Shown here piece by piece: positions 1 to 14,160 of a DNA stretch of 64,000 nucleotides. The position numbers and the translations under genes were made by a program. Numbering within the stretch: position 1 is the stretch's first letter; every line of letters begins with the position of its first letter. The stretch is from positions 434,001 to 498,000 of the forward strand of contig CASHTG010000017.1 of NCBI GenBank assembly GCA_949357655.1. Reading direction: 5' to 3'. A model generated the notes under the pieces. It had not been told where the DNA came from and made no database searches. It saw only the letters and a list, made by a program, of their open reading frames with translations. The stretch comes from Parascedosporium putredinis (taxonomy: Eukaryota; Ascomycota; Sordariomycetes; Microascales; Microascaceae).

Positions 1-1308
1 AGAAAGAGCGAGGGAAGATGAACTCAAGAAGAAAGGATATTCCGATGAGTGCGAAGAAGGTGTTCCCAAGTGAAAACGGCAATATGGATGATCGAAGATC
101 GACTGAAAGATGGTTTTGAGACCTGGGAGGTCTCGTCGTTGTCGTGTTGACATCGATTCTGATCTTCAGCTCTTTTGGGAGAGGGAGAGAGAGAGGCAAA
201 GACGAAAGGGGGGCGTGTGATCCAAGCCCCCCTCGTCTCCTTCGCCTCGTGAAGACAAAAGTAGTTCAAAGATGACCAACTGACCATTCTCACAGTCACG
301 GTTGCTAGGGCTGTCGCTGATTCACTTGTCTCTCACTCAACAGGGCCGAACAAGTTCATTGATCTCGCTTGATCCCTAGGCTTACTTCCCCCTTTTTCCT
401 CTCTCTTCCCTTGTGGCATCGAGCGGTTATGGGATTTTCTCATCAAACGCCTCCAATGGGGCGCGGGGCGATGCGCGCGCTGGAATTGATTGAACGACAG
501 GAAGCGAGAAAGAGGAACGGTGGCTTGGGGGTGGGGGCGAAGAAGACGGAGCAGGCTGCGAAAATAAAGAGAGAAGAGGCTTGTGTAGCAGGGGTGCGAT
601 GGAAATTTCAATGCTGTTCTTATTCGGGCGGGCCGTGGACAGGATATCTTCGAGTTGTGCAGGCATCAATTTTGGAGTAGCGGGCAATAGGATCTCAATA
701 ACAAGTTACTGATCAGTGCCAACAAGGTCCAGGGACTTGGCTGACTTTCTGTGTCCGAGTTTGCGGTCATTCGGCCGTCGAAGGTGAAGACCCTGCCTAG
801 GGGTCCTCTGACAGGGTTTCTTCTTGGGATGAAGCCGAGCCCGGATGGAGGGCGGGGGTATCTAGGGGAAAGAGAGGAAGGAAACGGCGTGAGTGAGGTT
901 TCCACGTGCGAGGGTGCACGAGGTTGCGGGATGGACGAATGGACTGATGAATGTTTAGATGGAGTGCATGTACTTGTATTCATGGCGGAAAGAGAGCTTG
1001 ACGGACTGGTTTGGGCAAAAGATAAAAATCCCCGACTTGGTAATTCACAGACATTGACAGACTCGAGCACTCGAAGGTTTCCCTAAAAATGCCCATACCG
1101 TCAGGATCGTGGTCAAGGGGCGTGTGTGTGTGTGTGCTCTTGGGGATCCTCTGTCGTGTTGTGTCGTGTCGTCCTTTCCTGGGGTTCCATGCTACCTGCA
1201 GACGCCTCGGTACGTCGCATCCATGCCCTCTGCCCCCATGTACAAGTAGTGTATTCTTCTCGACAGCCCAAAGATGGATTGGGAGGGGGGAACGGACCCA
1301 GAGAATCG

Positions 1309-1427
1309 CTGGGACTGGACTGGGCGAGCTGGGGGTGAAAGTGGTAAAGTGTGGGACTGGGCTGTGGGACCTGGAGACTGGGGATTGGAGACTGGAGACT
1401 GGGGACTTGGGACTTGGGACTGGGGAG
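1309..1427. repeat. GACTGG-type minisatellite
   Basis: Imperfect tandem units around GGAGACTGGG / GGACTTGGGACT run through this stretch, densest from about 1368 to 1420. It lies in DNA with no gene call. A simple slippage-prone array; no coding role seen. Confidence 0.7.
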
Positions 1428-4400
1428 CAAGCGGTCGCCGGACCCAGGAACGGGTCGCGTCAGGGATCTCTTGCGGTTACGTCGATCAGACGCTCCGGCG
1501 TGTATCAAGTTTGTTCTTTGCTGTCGAGGTGAGATATATGGATGACTGCCACATTCGAGAGAGAACATGCAGCGATAACGTCCTTTGTTTCGTCAAAGTC
1601 GACACCTTGGCCTGTTTTCTCGCCTCTCGAGTTGCATAGATCCATTTGTTTGGTTTGTACATGTTGGGTCCAGCTCAAGACCAACAAACACTTGGCCCAT
1701 CCTACCGTCCACAAACTCACGAGACTTCCATCTCACACTCGGCCTGGCATCGTGCGAGGCGAGATTGGACGCACGTTCATCTAGTTCTTTTTTCGCTTTC
1801 TGTTTCCTTTCTTCCGAACCCAAACATCGGGGAGTTTTCCCTCCCATCTTCTAGTTTCTTTTTTTTTCGTCGCTTGAGGCGCTGGAGGAGGGGTATCAGA
1901 AATGTGGCTTCCCGCGATTGCAACCTCGCAATAACAAGACATTTGAAGTGCTTTCTAAGTGCTTTTCGAGCTTCCACGAAATACGTGCTCTTCTATTGAC
2001 GTGGGCCCGATTCCGCAACACGTGGGATTTCACGCCGACAGCCTCCCCGCTTGGGTACTGTCGAGCACACACTGCACTTTGAATGTTCTTCCTAAATGCG
2101 GATAGACAATCCTAAGGAGATGTCTAGAGATGGAACATGTGTAGAAGTACGTCCATGACATTACCAGGTCTACGGAATAATTGTAGAAGATGGCGAGCCC
2201 TGGGGCTCAACCTCCAGCTCTTTTCCTACATGTAGTCTAAGTGTGCAGCGCCGGATGAACCCGGCGCACACAAGATGCACGACGTTTTAGTGGCTGCCTC
2301 CCGCAACCGGTCGTTCGAGGGAGGGACTGGATGGAGGAGGGAGAGAAGCCGGGGGTTAGCTGGGAATAGCAAGGAGTGGGGGAATAACGAAAGAAGGAAA
2401 CCCGAAATGATAAAACAGAGACATTGGCCGCACCGCACCACAACTAGCCATGGCCATTGTGCGACACCGACTTGGAACGAGAATTGTCGGTTTCAAGCCC
2501 GCCATCAACCATCAATCCAATTCTGGATGCCCGCCTCTCCATCACACCCACCAGCTCCTCCGTTTCATAGTGGCTCCAACACCTTAAAGAGGTGTGAGGA
2601 CTTACGATGATGAAGGAAGGAAGAAAAGAAGAAAACGACTCGTGAAGATACAAAAGGTGGCCTTGGTCAATGGATGTGATACAGAGTAAAAAGAAGGTCA
2701 AAAGAAAAATGAGTAGAACAGGGGCGCATTCCACCCGTTTGCCAGCGAAGAACTCTTCGCAACCTTCTCGTCGGATTGCGCCGCTCCCCCTCTCCCTCCC
2801 AGCGATTCTGAGAGACTACAATTGACGTACAGGACAAATCCGAACTTCCATAGGCAGTTGCAGGCGGGAACAGCAGAGGAAAAGAAGAGGGTGGGAGGGA
2901 GAGGCAACCGCAAAAAAGGGACCGAAAAATAAAAAACGATTCGAGCTGAACTGGTCGGCTGTTCCCACAAGCCCCCTTTTCCCACCCCCAAAAAGACCTC
3001 TTGCGATCTTTTCTGGAGATTGAACGCCAGAGGGTTTTCTGGTGAGATCCGGCCGACAACTGGCACTATCTTTTTCCATCGGCCAATGGCCACGTGAGGC
3101 AGTAGCCGACTCCTGATTACGAAGGACGGTGACTGGCTGGACTCCACTTGGCCTTCCCACCACCCCCTTGTCACTTGGAAAAGGGAACAGCAGTTGGACT
3201 CAAAAGAGTGCTTGCTCTGCTGCCATTTGATGTACAACCCTGCGAGGCAATCTGGTATCGGTACTTGTCAAGACGGGCCTCCTTGTACTCGCCCATTCCT
3301 CACCTCGTCAGACGCCAGCTCGACCTGCTTGCCTGCGCCTGCACCCACACGCAAGCAGCTCAAAAACTTGTGCCCAGCGATTCGACTCATCCGCATCTGA
3401 ACATTGGGACTCCAATCCATCTCGCGACTTTCCCCCACCACCTCGCCCTTGTCCCCCACCATTTGATTCTTGGTCTGGCTCTCACCTAATACTTCGTAGT
3501 TGCGAGTAATAATTACGGGAATGGGGAACCGGCCCTATGCCATGGTCTAAACGTACCCTTTTTAAAGGCTCGATGCGGCTTCCTATCCTTGCTCTCTTTT
3601 TTCCTCCTCTTTTCCGGGCAGACCTGCCAGCGCCCGCCCTAGATCCGGGCTCCGTCAGAGATGAAGGGTAGGCTACCTTGGCCCCGTGTAGGCCACGAAG
3701 AGAGGCAAAGTCTTGGGGGCAAGATTCGAGTTGAGGCGGCGATGGCAACACACTCGTGGCCTGGCAAGGCTCGTCGAGTCGACAAGGCGGCAAGCTGGAT
3801 TGGCATGTGTTTGCAGGAGGCTGCCTCCCAAGGAACAAGGTGAATTTTCGAGACATTGCATGCAACCTATCTCATTAGATCGTCAGAGGCTCCAGCAACT
3901 GGTAAATTCCCGAACAAGGCTTTTGTTTCTTTTTTTTTTTTTTTCTTTCTCGTCCCTCTTTCCTTTGCTCGATGTCAGTGCTTGATGCCCGGCTGCAGCC
4001 CAGGAAGCCTTGAAACGGAAACCCTTGAGTCGTCATCGCTCGGTTTCCCCGTCCTCTTCAAAATAATTATCAGTGCTCTTCCTATATAACACGCCTCTTA
4101 TTGTCCCTCCTGTCTTGATTCCCGCCCCGTTTAGGTAGAGATGCGTTGATACTTGCGAGAGGCGTCAGGGAAAAGATAAGGATGGGAGAAAAAGCAACGC
4201 TAACTAGGTCGGAATATTTGCCTTGGTACAGCTAGCCAGGCCCCATTCTTCTTCTTTTTTTTTTTTTTTTTTTTCCACCTTCTTTCTTCTTTTCTTTTTC
4301 CTTTCCTAGTCCAGGAACAGACACCTAGGGAAGAAAAGAACAAAAAATGAGACAAAGGGGGAAACCAACAACCAACAAGAATACAAAAATGTCAAGTCCG

Positions 4401-5693
4401 CTAAGCTTCGGGGCGGACTGGAAGGGGGCCCATTGCTGAGTTCGAATTTCGAGCACTGCAGGGCTCCACACTTTAACATCCCGACGCATCCCTGGAAAGT
4501 TCCGCGGATCCCAGAGAAATAATCATACAGCATAATAGAGCTATCAACGTCAATTTGCCAATATTATAATATGGTCTTCCATGTGTGCGCACTGTTAAAA
4601 GCTTGGACGCGTTGGTCCTAGACTACCGAGCTTGAGCTAGCGCTGCACGGCCACTGGCGTTGATCCGTTGAAGTTACGGGTGGAGCTTGTGTGGACCAGC
4701 ACTAATAAGAGGGAACGGATGGATCCAATGGATCAATTGATCAGTTGATGTAATCGTCAACAAGCCGAGGACGTTGCGGAGGAAGATATCGACTGGCGAT
4801 TCAGTATCGCTTCAAGTCAGTCCGCTGGTAAAGTGGCTTAGAATATGCAAACAACACCTCCGCGACCAAATTTGAACCGCCGCATGGGAAGTCTGCTCGA
4901 TGATGCCAGTGCGCTGGCGCTTTCTCGAGAACTAAGGCATTGATTTTTTCGAGCACGCGGGTCTGAAGCTGGAGGGACATGCGTTGAGAGGGGCCACCAC
5001 GAGGGTTTTGTTTAAACACATGCTGGCACAATGGGTCCGGGGTATCGATGTAGCGAAGGGGAAAAGGACATTTACGCGCAAACCTCGAGATGAATTGCCA
5101 ACACCAATCGAGAACACCGCAAGAAAGGGGGAGGATCAAAATAGCCTTTCGACTAAGGAACCAGCTCTTGAGCTTAAAAAGAAGAGGTAGAGGGATCTTT
5201 GGCGTCAAACGCACAGTATCGTTACCAAAACACAAAACGGATTAGATTGAGCTCACTGCGTGGAGAGCTGGCACGTTTGGCGGGGTTTGGGTTTCGAAGG
5301 AAAAGCCTACAAAAGGGAAAGTCTACAAACACGCCCAGACGGCACTGTGTGATTGATCAATTGTTGAACCCCATTTTAGACCTTTCGCGTGCGAGAGAGT
5401 TGAGCATCGACCAAGTCCCCGACAGGCCATTGAAGCTGTAGTAGATTGATCTGTGCGATTCACGATTTCCCTAAACCCAGATTTTGAGAACTGAACTTTG
5501 GAATCCTAAACTCCACCCAAAAAAAAAAAAAAAAAAAAAAATTAGAAAGAAGAAAAGAAAAGAAAAAGGAGAAAAGGCGATAGAGATCACATCAATTGTG
5601 CAGGAGATTCCCTTTATTCTTACGCTGTTTCCCTTTCTTCGGGCCTCTTGGTATTAGACCACGTCGACAACAGTAACAGCCTACTACTTCCTA

Positions 5694-6614
5694 TTACTTG
5701 GCGACAGACTCTTCCTTTCTCGCCGGTGAGGGGGCTGAGAAGTGAACTGTGGGGACGAGGTGCGTCAAAAAGCAACGAGTGTGTCGATGGTGAAAGTTAT
5801 TGCAAGTAAGGCTCCAAGGGGCAAGGGCAAGGGGGACTGGGAAGTGGTGGCGTTGGGTGCTATCGACAAAATTGGCTAGGTGCTGGAAACTGGGTCCCTG
5901 GACCTTGACCGCACCGGGAAGTCTAACGGAATCCAGACAGTCGCTGGCAAGGACCGTCAATTGAGAGTAGCTGAGAATGTCAAAAGTGGCGGGTTCCCTC
6001 TGATCCCCTCGCCGGACGCCGGGACCAGCAACGCGCCTAATAATGGTACTGCAGAGCAGAGCGGAGGGCGGAAACGATGCGGGCTTGGATGGAGGCATCC
6101 ATACTTTGGAAACATCTCTATTACATCGAGTGCTACAAGTAGTTTCCTCACGAACGTGACCGTTCAATAATTCTCTTTTGCCCTGGAAAAGACTTCCATC
6201 TCGTCTGGCAAGCGCAATGGGAGTTTCGAGCGTTTCCAAAGTTGCAGACGGGGGTGGTATTTCGCTCGAGCACACACCTCCCCCACCCTCCTGGGTCCTT
6301 GGGGGCAGATGTGGGCGGCGCCAACGGAACATTGACCCATCCAGTGTCCCCCGTCGAACCAGGACCAGGTCGGAGAGAGGGAAAATCAGTTGAGATTTGT
6401 TGAAAATCAATGAAGTGAAGAGTCGAAAAACATCCCCTCCCCGCGGGAAGAACGGATCAATCATCGGAGTATTCACGGCAACAGGAAACCCTTGACCTGA
6501 AATTGGGTGATGCGACAGTAATCGGATGAGTACCATGATGGGGGCTCGTCCAGTCTTGCCTTGCCCGTCACCTTGCCTCGGCTCGCAACACTGAAGTCCC
6601 CTTGAAAATCCCAC
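5694..6614 (-). CDS. Unconfirmed 306-codon open frame
   Basis: The longest open frame in the first 16 kb, 306 codons from an ATG at 6614 to a stop at 5694-5696. I do not recognise any domain. The predicted protein has no signal peptide, clear membrane segment or periodic repeat, and its composition (many Ser, Pro, Arg, scattered Cys) resembles translated non-coding DNA. Its length is the only argument in its favour: at roughly even base composition a chance frame this long is expected only rarely in 64 kb. There is no neighbouring gene to support it. Treat it as a candidate for a transcript check, not as a gene. Confidence 0.15.
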   Translation of the reverse strand: MGFSRGLQCCEPRQGDGQGKTGRAPIMVLIRLLSHHPISGQGFPVAVNTPMIDPFFPRGGDVFRLFTSLIFNKSQLIFPLSDLVLVRRGTLDGSMFRWRRPHLPPRTQEGGGGVCSSEIPPPSATLETLETPIALARRDGSLFQGKRELLNGHVREETTCSTRCNRDVSKVWMPPSKPASFPPSALLCSTIIRRVAGPGVRRGDQREPATFDILSYSQLTVLASDCLDSVRLPGAVKVQGPSFQHLANFVDSTQRHHFPVPLALAPWSLTCNNFHHRHTRCFLTHLVPTVHFSAPSPARKEESVAK

Positions 6615-9600
6615 GGATTCGGCTCAGTAATCCCTCCCCCTCGTGGGTGACCAGGCGCCCCCATGAAATGGCAGGGTCATCTCCGCACCATTGGGATCAG
6701 TTGAATATTCAATGTTTTATCGGGTATCATGGGCTCAACTCCCAATGCCCTCCACAGGAAACTGACAACCACATCTCAGCCCTTGGCAGCATGCCTTCTG
6801 AGATGCTGCCCCAAAGCAACCTTTTCGGCGATGCTGCGATTCTGCCTTTCTTGTGGAAAGGATACCCAGTACTATTACATGTAGAAGCTGATAAAGGAAA
6901 GGGGGAGAGAACAGAAAAAGAAAAGAAGCGCGGGCAACTAAACTTGGTGGGCAGGAGGTGTCTTTGCAGGACTCTGTGTCTTGGAGATGCTTATTCCCCA
7001 CCCCGGGGACTTGCTTCTACTACCGGACCCTCTGCCTGAGGTTGACACAAAGGGGCTCACCCTTTCATCAATCAATTCATGTGGTGCATCTTGCCTCCCT
7101 TGATCGCTCGATGCTGCCCTACCATTCCAGAAGCAGGGAAGCGAAACCTCCACGAGATGTCCCGCAAAAAGGCAACCCCCAACAAGGAACAGAAGAAGCG
7201 AAGAATTTGAAAAACTAAAATGAAAAACTAAAATAAAAATCCATCAATCGAATGACGGACACGAGCATCAACTCTCTTCCTTTTTCAGCCCCAGTCAGGC
7301 CAGGATAATGCTGTAAAATAGTTGGGTGGCCTGCAAAAGGGGGCATGGGAGAGGGTGTGGATGGGAAACCGAAAGGAAGGCGTTGTCACCACCCCCACTC
7401 GCGCACTGCCTAGAGCACTCTCTCCCACCAGAAATTGATTTGACCACCCATGTCTCGTGATCATCGTCACTCGCTCCGTCAAGCTGGTACGGCTCGATAT
7501 TATGAGGCGAACAAGATGAGGAGGGCTCAGCCGGGTCGGTTCGAAGGGAGGGGATGGGGGAATTCCGAGGATAGACAACTCCTCGGTTTTTCCATGTTCT
7601 TGACGGGCATCTCTTCCCTAAGTGTTGTTACCTGATCCGTGGCCTTGCCTCCTATTCCTATCCCTCTGCTCGTCACACGCCTGGCTCACTCCACTTGGCC
7701 GGTTGGCCAACGTCAAGTGATATGATAGGCTCAGCTCGGCTGGAGACCGGCTCGATGAGTCGCACGGTGAGGACATGCACGAATTTGCTTCGTACGCTAG
7801 ACGCCAGCGAACCTCAGCTCTCGAGAGAACTCACCGTGGTGATCACCCCGGAAGATGTTGATATTACCACCTTCTCCCCATCATATAAGTAGTGGGTTCA
7901 ATGTCTGAATCTTAACCCTACAAATGTCGAGATAAGATCAACGCTATCTACATAAAAGAGCAGTGGGGGAAAAGAGTATGAAAGAAGTCAAAAAAACAAG
8001 CGATGGTGCGCAGCCGCGGAACAACCAAGTTCTGTGCAGGTCCTCCACCCCGGGTTGGAGGTGACCAGCATTGGGATTGATTGATTTGATGCTGGAATTA
8101 TCTCCTGGTCAGGCTGGAGGGGGGAGGAGTGTGGGAGGGGCGGGGCAAGCGGCCCTTTTTCTGGACACGCCAGCCTACTTCGCAGCTGTGAAGCAGATTC
8201 AGCGCATCGCGCCCCTTGCAGCATCGGCGCACGGGAGATGAACGGGAGAAACCTAGTCGGCGGTTTCTTAAATTTGAACGCTGGCGAGTAGCCCTCGAGG
8301 GGGTAGGCTGGATATCAACGGATGGAATGGGCACGAGTACATAGATCCGATGATGGATGTAACTATACGAAGCAGGAAGCCCGTCCCCGTGAGAAGAATA
8401 TTACTGTCCAGAGTGAGAGGCACCCTCGAAAAAAAAAACGCCCATTGATCAGACCTCGGTGTGGTGGATACACCTACCTGGTCGCCGTGCTGAAGTGGCG
8501 TTCCCACCACACTTGGCACGGGTTTATCTACATAATTCCTTGCCTCTCGAAATCCTAATAGTCGGCGAGTTCAACCAACGCAGCGCAGCGCGCTCCGCCA
8601 GCTTCAGTGTCTCTCCAGGTGCCCTTTTTCTTTCTTTCCGGAGAGGGCCGAGCTGGAAGAGTGACCGGCCCTTGCCAGCGATATACATCCACCCATGAAA
8701 CCACAATGAATACCTGACGTCTAATCGACACACCTCTGTTAAAGTATTATCGCGTCGATCTTCTGATACCGGCGGGTCCTCGACACCACCAGAGAAGGGA
8801 ATATAATATGTCCAAAGTGATGGGGAAACCAAGGCGACGGCGAATTTCAATCGCGAGTCGGTGCTCTTCCCTTCACCGTACGTTTGTGGGAGTGCAAAGT
8901 CATACGTGTAGTAGCTGGCGACGCGCGATGCACTCGGGTGAGGTTCAACCCCTGCTCGACGGCACCGGAATGCTGGGACGGGATGAGTGGACAAAAAAAC
9001 TCGCATTGGAACACGCCGATGAGCGTCAGCCTTTGCCTGCACACACGAAGGACACTGAAAAGCCGCCTCAGTACAAGGTACCCCTGCAGCCGCCTGCTGG
9101 CACGCATGGGTCGACGTACAAGTAATAAGACTGCTTTGCTGTGTTTTGGCAAGGATGGGATGGATTGATCCATCAATTGATGCATCCCCAGCTGCCCCCA
9201 AATGGATTTGGATGATTAACACACACAGACAGAGTCACTTGTGTTACCGAGTCGGATCAGTGCGACCTAGAGTGAATTCTTGACATGGCTGCCATCAATC
9301 ATCCCCCATTAGATCAATGTAGTGGCCTCTGGTCATATGGCCTTTCCAGAAATGGGATGCCCGACGGGAATGGCGCGAGATGGAACAAGAGGAGCAGGAG
9401 AGAAGGGCGCCCAAAGGAACACCGGTTGCGAGATGGACAACGCATTCACACTTTCACTTGCAGGGGGCCGGCTTTATGCTTGGGGGAAAAAGCATTGTGT
9501 GTATTAGATGGATCAATGGGTGGTGTCGTGTAGTGTAGGCCCCTCCCACCCCTTTCAAGGCTGGGGGTCGTGAGACTTGGACCACAGCCAATTTGGGCCA

Positions 9601-9767
9601 CACGAGTGAGTCGGCTATTTAGCACGCAGCGAGTTTGATGATGAATTGACATGCAGATATTAAAACCTGTCTCAAAAAGGAATATACTTACTGCAACAAC
9701 TGAGTTGGCTACGCCGTATCTTATGCCCTTTTTCTTTTGCGTGGATGGATTCGTCGACCTCGTCCCT

Positions 9768-9817
9768 CCGCACCCTCTCCGCACCCTCTCCGCACCCTCT
9801 CCGCACCCTCTCCACTC
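9768..9817. repeat. 11-bp CGCACCCTCTC tandem repeat
   Basis: Four consecutive near-perfect copies of CGCACCCTCTC, followed by a degraded copy. It sits in non-coding sequence on a pyrimidine-rich strand. Confidence 0.85.
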
Positions 9818-12800
9818 CTCTTCTCAGTAGTGGTCCGGCGAGGGAGTTCATGGCATTGACAGGGGGTCACTGGGTGAAACGCTTTTGCGATCTTGATATC
9901 TCAGAGACCACCGAGGTTTATCCCAGATAAAAACAAAAACGAGAGCAATTCCTTGCGGGGAAGGCTAGAACCGCCTGGGTGAAGAGGGACTTGGACATGA
10001 GAATACTAATTCAATCCGAGAACAAAGACAGGGTTGGATGCCCTCCTCGTGAGGGTGGAAGAAAGTGGCCAGTGTTTAGTGTTCTTGTTGAAACATACGA
10101 GTATGTGCCCCTTGTTCTCTTGTCTCTCCCTCGAGATGGAAGGCTTGAATTGCACTGTTGGCTTTTCTTTTCTTTCTTTTTCCTTTTGGAGGGCGCAAAA
10201 GGGTTCAATGGAAGAAAATGCGAATCGGGCGCAGCACAGCTGAATTCCCTGCTCTTCCTCCAAGAATATCGCTCGCTGAGTGTCCTGTAAACCGGGCGAG
10301 GCAACATTAGAATCGCTACGGGATGTACACACTGTGAAAATTGGGAGTGAAGCTGTTTCTCGGTGAGGATGATGGGCACACAAAGGATGATCTTTGGCTC
10401 TATATGGCGCACCCCTTTGCCAGAGGTGGGTGATCTGACAAGACCTGTCTCTGGTGCTTCCCGCACCGATTTGTCTCCGAATGCCTGTGCAGGAAGGGGA
10501 AATTTATGACATTCACTTTAGACTGTGAGACGAAGTCTGGTGGAATTGTTGTCCCAAGGTTCTTTACACCTGCACGATTCAATGGTCGATGGCAGGTCCT
10601 TTTTTTCTTTCCTTTTTTCTTTCTCATATATATCTCTAGTTGAGCAAGGAGCGTTGAGAAGACCGGCCAAATGCGGTTATGGGAGGATCTGCCTTCCTGT
10701 ACGACAAGAGACATATGCTGAGAAGCAAAGAAAAGTCCCGTCTATTCACGAGGCCAATAGGCCCGCCTCTCATGGCGAATGCTGCATCAAGTACCAGGGC
10801 CTACATGTGCGTTGCTCATTATATTTATTCCTTCCCGCGTCCCATATCAGATGCACACCTGGAAGCTACCGTGTGTATGTAGATACATCCATGTATGTCT
10901 GTATGCCTACACACGTTGTGGGATGTTGATTTGACCGGCTGGTTCTCCACGAGTATCCTCTCGTTACACCAGAACTCCATGAAACTGGTGACCCATCGGT
11001 GGAGGAATGATGATAGAATTCCTCATCAACCTACCATTGACATCATTATAGAAACCAAGTTCACATCAAACTTGACGACCTGGTCTTGGGTGAAGACGGA
11101 CACAAGGCCCGGGAGGGAGGGGCGCGAACTCCAGCGAAAAGAGCTATCATCACCAGCAGACGGATTAATATAATTCTGATCCCGTCACCTTGCCTAATCC
11201 GGCCTGGCCATCTTCGAGCAAGCGTGGAAGCGCGGATGGCCCAAAACTCTTCTCTCAAGATTATTTGATTTTAACCTACTATACATGGGGGAAAAGGACA
11301 ATTTGGGGAACCTTGCGTTTGAACCCGATCCCAGATTTCCACCCCCAAGTAACCACATGTAATCCCCTCAATTCCGTCTTCGACAAACAATCATCACCCC
11401 GGAGCTCACCTCGGCGAGTTTCCTCATCTACTTTGAAGTGACGAGATGTTGCTAGCCTTAAAGAGTCCTCCAAGATGGGAATCCACTCTGAGAGGGTTTG
11501 GAGCTAGAGAGGAGGGCGAAGGGTCCCAGGGACAGAAAAAAAAAGGACCCGTGACGGAAGACGTGAGGTTTTATCGCTAATGGGGTATTGTCACACGATG
11601 GCTCCACCTGTCAACATGATTAGGTCGATCCCGGCATCGAAGAGATGTGGATGTGGCAGCACGGTGTGAGGTGGGGAACTTGAACAAGTTCGTCGCCCTC
11701 CCCTCTCGAACGGCAATTTCCTTCTCCCTCTTCACTCCTTCCTCAGCCTCTGCTCTTCGCGTCGCATCGTCGTGCTCGCTCGAATTGGGTACTTATCTCA
11801 TGTGATCTATTTAACATCGCTAGAATGATGAGGATGAGAGTGTAAATCAAAGTGGATGGCTGGATGCGTGATATCGACCCGGAAAGGATGGAGAAACCAT
11901 GGATGAAGTACATACCCAAATTGGTCGATTGTATGTAAACGAGGGGGCGAAAGAACGCCTGAGAGAGCGAATACCGGGCCTTGGAGAACAAGTGGAAGAG
12001 AAGGGATGAAGAAAAACACCTTTTGAAAACCATCCAATTCAGTGCCAAAAACGAAAGCGATCAATGATTGCCTTCAATACACGATTGTGTACAATTTTGT
12101 CAAGGGCACCGGGTCACTCCTCTCCCGTTCTCGTGGGGTTCTTGCGCTTCTTTCTCTCTCTAGAATTGGGTCAAAGGCTGCTTAAAACTTCAATTTGAGC
12201 CTCAGGTTCAATGTTCCGGCGCGGCACAAAAGGTGAACGGACCAGGCCCAGACGGATGGCAGTATCAAGGACGGGCGGGTCCCTTGCTCTTTCTTCTTTC
12301 GTTTGTTCTCTCTCCTTTCTTTTCTTTCATCGAGAGTTAGGAATAACCCGGCTGTCGTGGCAATCAATAGACTAACGAGACAGGATAGACTCGTGCTGTG
12401 TTGTGCCGATAGTACCGCGGCATCCAGTGAGGTCTGGTAGCTCAATCGAGAAGGCTTCAAATGTTCTCGGGGCTTCAAGTTGTGCTCCTGCGGCCTCAAC
12501 TGAACCTTGAATTGAGAGTATTCAATTGATGGGTACGACATTGGTGCGAACTTTGTTCTGCCAGCCTTATTACTTGTACGAGCGGTCGTTTTTCTCCTCG
12601 AGCCTACACGGCAATCAACATTTGTGGTTGAGCACCTTGAACGTTGAATCCGCCTGGACCCCAAGGACCCCGTAGCTGCGAATGTTCCCCACAAATCAAT
12701 TGGATCCCTTGACTCCATTCAATGTTACCTGTGGAGCACCGGCCTCGCTCCCATTGATGGCCTTGGCGACTTCCTCTTTTCTTATTCATCCCTCTTCAAT

Positions 12801-14057
12801 GTCCTCTCTTTTCCTTCATTTTCTGTGCAGTGCTGCTTTGCTGGGCCCTGAGCCATGCATCGTTGTCTCTTGGTGATGATTGTTAGTCACGAATGAACTT
12901 TGAAGGCCTTGGCGGTTGGAAGCACAGGCTGCGCGTTTAGGATCGCCAAAAAACAACCATACTCCGCGACTCGCGCAGCATCAAGGTCTAGTGTAGGTCC
13001 AGGGTCTTGGTGCCCATGCGGTAAACTAGGGCGCAATGCAAGAACCCTTGCTTGTGCGATATACTGTTCATACTTCGTATCTAGCTAATTATTTTCGAGT
13101 GCACATCAAGGAGGGGGCAAGCGGTCCACCGACCAATCTACCAATCCACCAATTACTTTGAACTTTATTGGTTAAATCCAACTAGGCCTCTTTTTCTTCG
13201 TTTGGTCCACCGCGTCTATTCGATGGATCCTCATCCCACAAGAGGCAAGATAGAGTTTCTGGAGCCCTCTCCTGCTCTCTGACGGCCTGTTCCCATTTCC
13301 CTTGCTTTGGGTTGAGGCGCACATTGTACGCCAACCAAATCCTTCGGTCCTCTGGCCACAGCGCTTTCCGCAGTGCGCGAAGACGCCACAGGCTGTCCAT
13401 CCACGCCCCTCCTAGCTTCCACCTCCACTCCGCACATCGAACGGCCGTCCTTGGTGAAGGCCTCAATCCCCAATAGTTAGCGATGAGAGAGGGGGGCTGC
13501 ACTGATGGAAGTGGTGGGAAGGGCAAGGCAAGAGGAGTCTCCTGCCATGATTCGAAAACGGCACTGAGGTGGTAGTTGTGGGAGGGATCCATGTCGCCCT
13601 GGCTCACTTGCAACACCCCTGCTGTGCTGGAGGGTGGTCGTTCACGACACCCCTTCCGCCGCCTCGACCCTCGCAGAAAGGCCTGGCGCTGACCAGGTCC
13701 CCTGCTTCATCTTTCGAACAGCTGGTGGAGTTCTCGGTTTGCCGCGCGACATCTCACGATATGGCGATGCTGAGTCGCGAGAAAACCTGGGACCGTCCAA
13801 GACGGGGTCCTCGACATTGAGCGACTTTTCTTGAGGAGGAGATATATGGTGCTTTTCTGCGATTTCCTCCTTTCCGCCTCTTCTTCTGTGCCCTTTGCTC
13901 TCTGCCTTCTTCTGTTTGATTGTGTTCTGTGCCTACATGGACGATTATGAGGTCTTCTTTTTCGTTTCATCCACCCCTGGTCAAGACAGGATAAATCCAC
14001 TTGAGGCCTGGCGCCTGACCCATCCAAAGTACTCGAGTACTTTGAACTTTTCAGCTT

Positions 14058-14160
14058 GTACACAACATCTCAATGTACACCTGCGTGTACTTGTACGCAT
14101 GTACCTTCTGCAATACCGTACCGTCCCGCCAAAGCTTGTACTTTAATCCGAACATTGTAC
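14058..14160. promoter_or_regulatory. Cluster of eight GTAC sites
   Basis: GTAC occurs at 14058, 14075, 14087, 14093, 14101, 14118, 14138 and 14157, most preceded by T (TGTAC). Eight copies in 103 bp compares with less than one expected. It is about 2 kb upstream of the Med15 start codon. The call of a regulatory role is inference; I see no TATA box beside it. Confidence 0.3.

Noticed and set aside
13182..13616. Minus-strand open frame of 144 codons with a Trp/Arg-rich middle
   Set aside because: No domain, no promoter or intron signals, and overlapping frames of similar size on the other strand.
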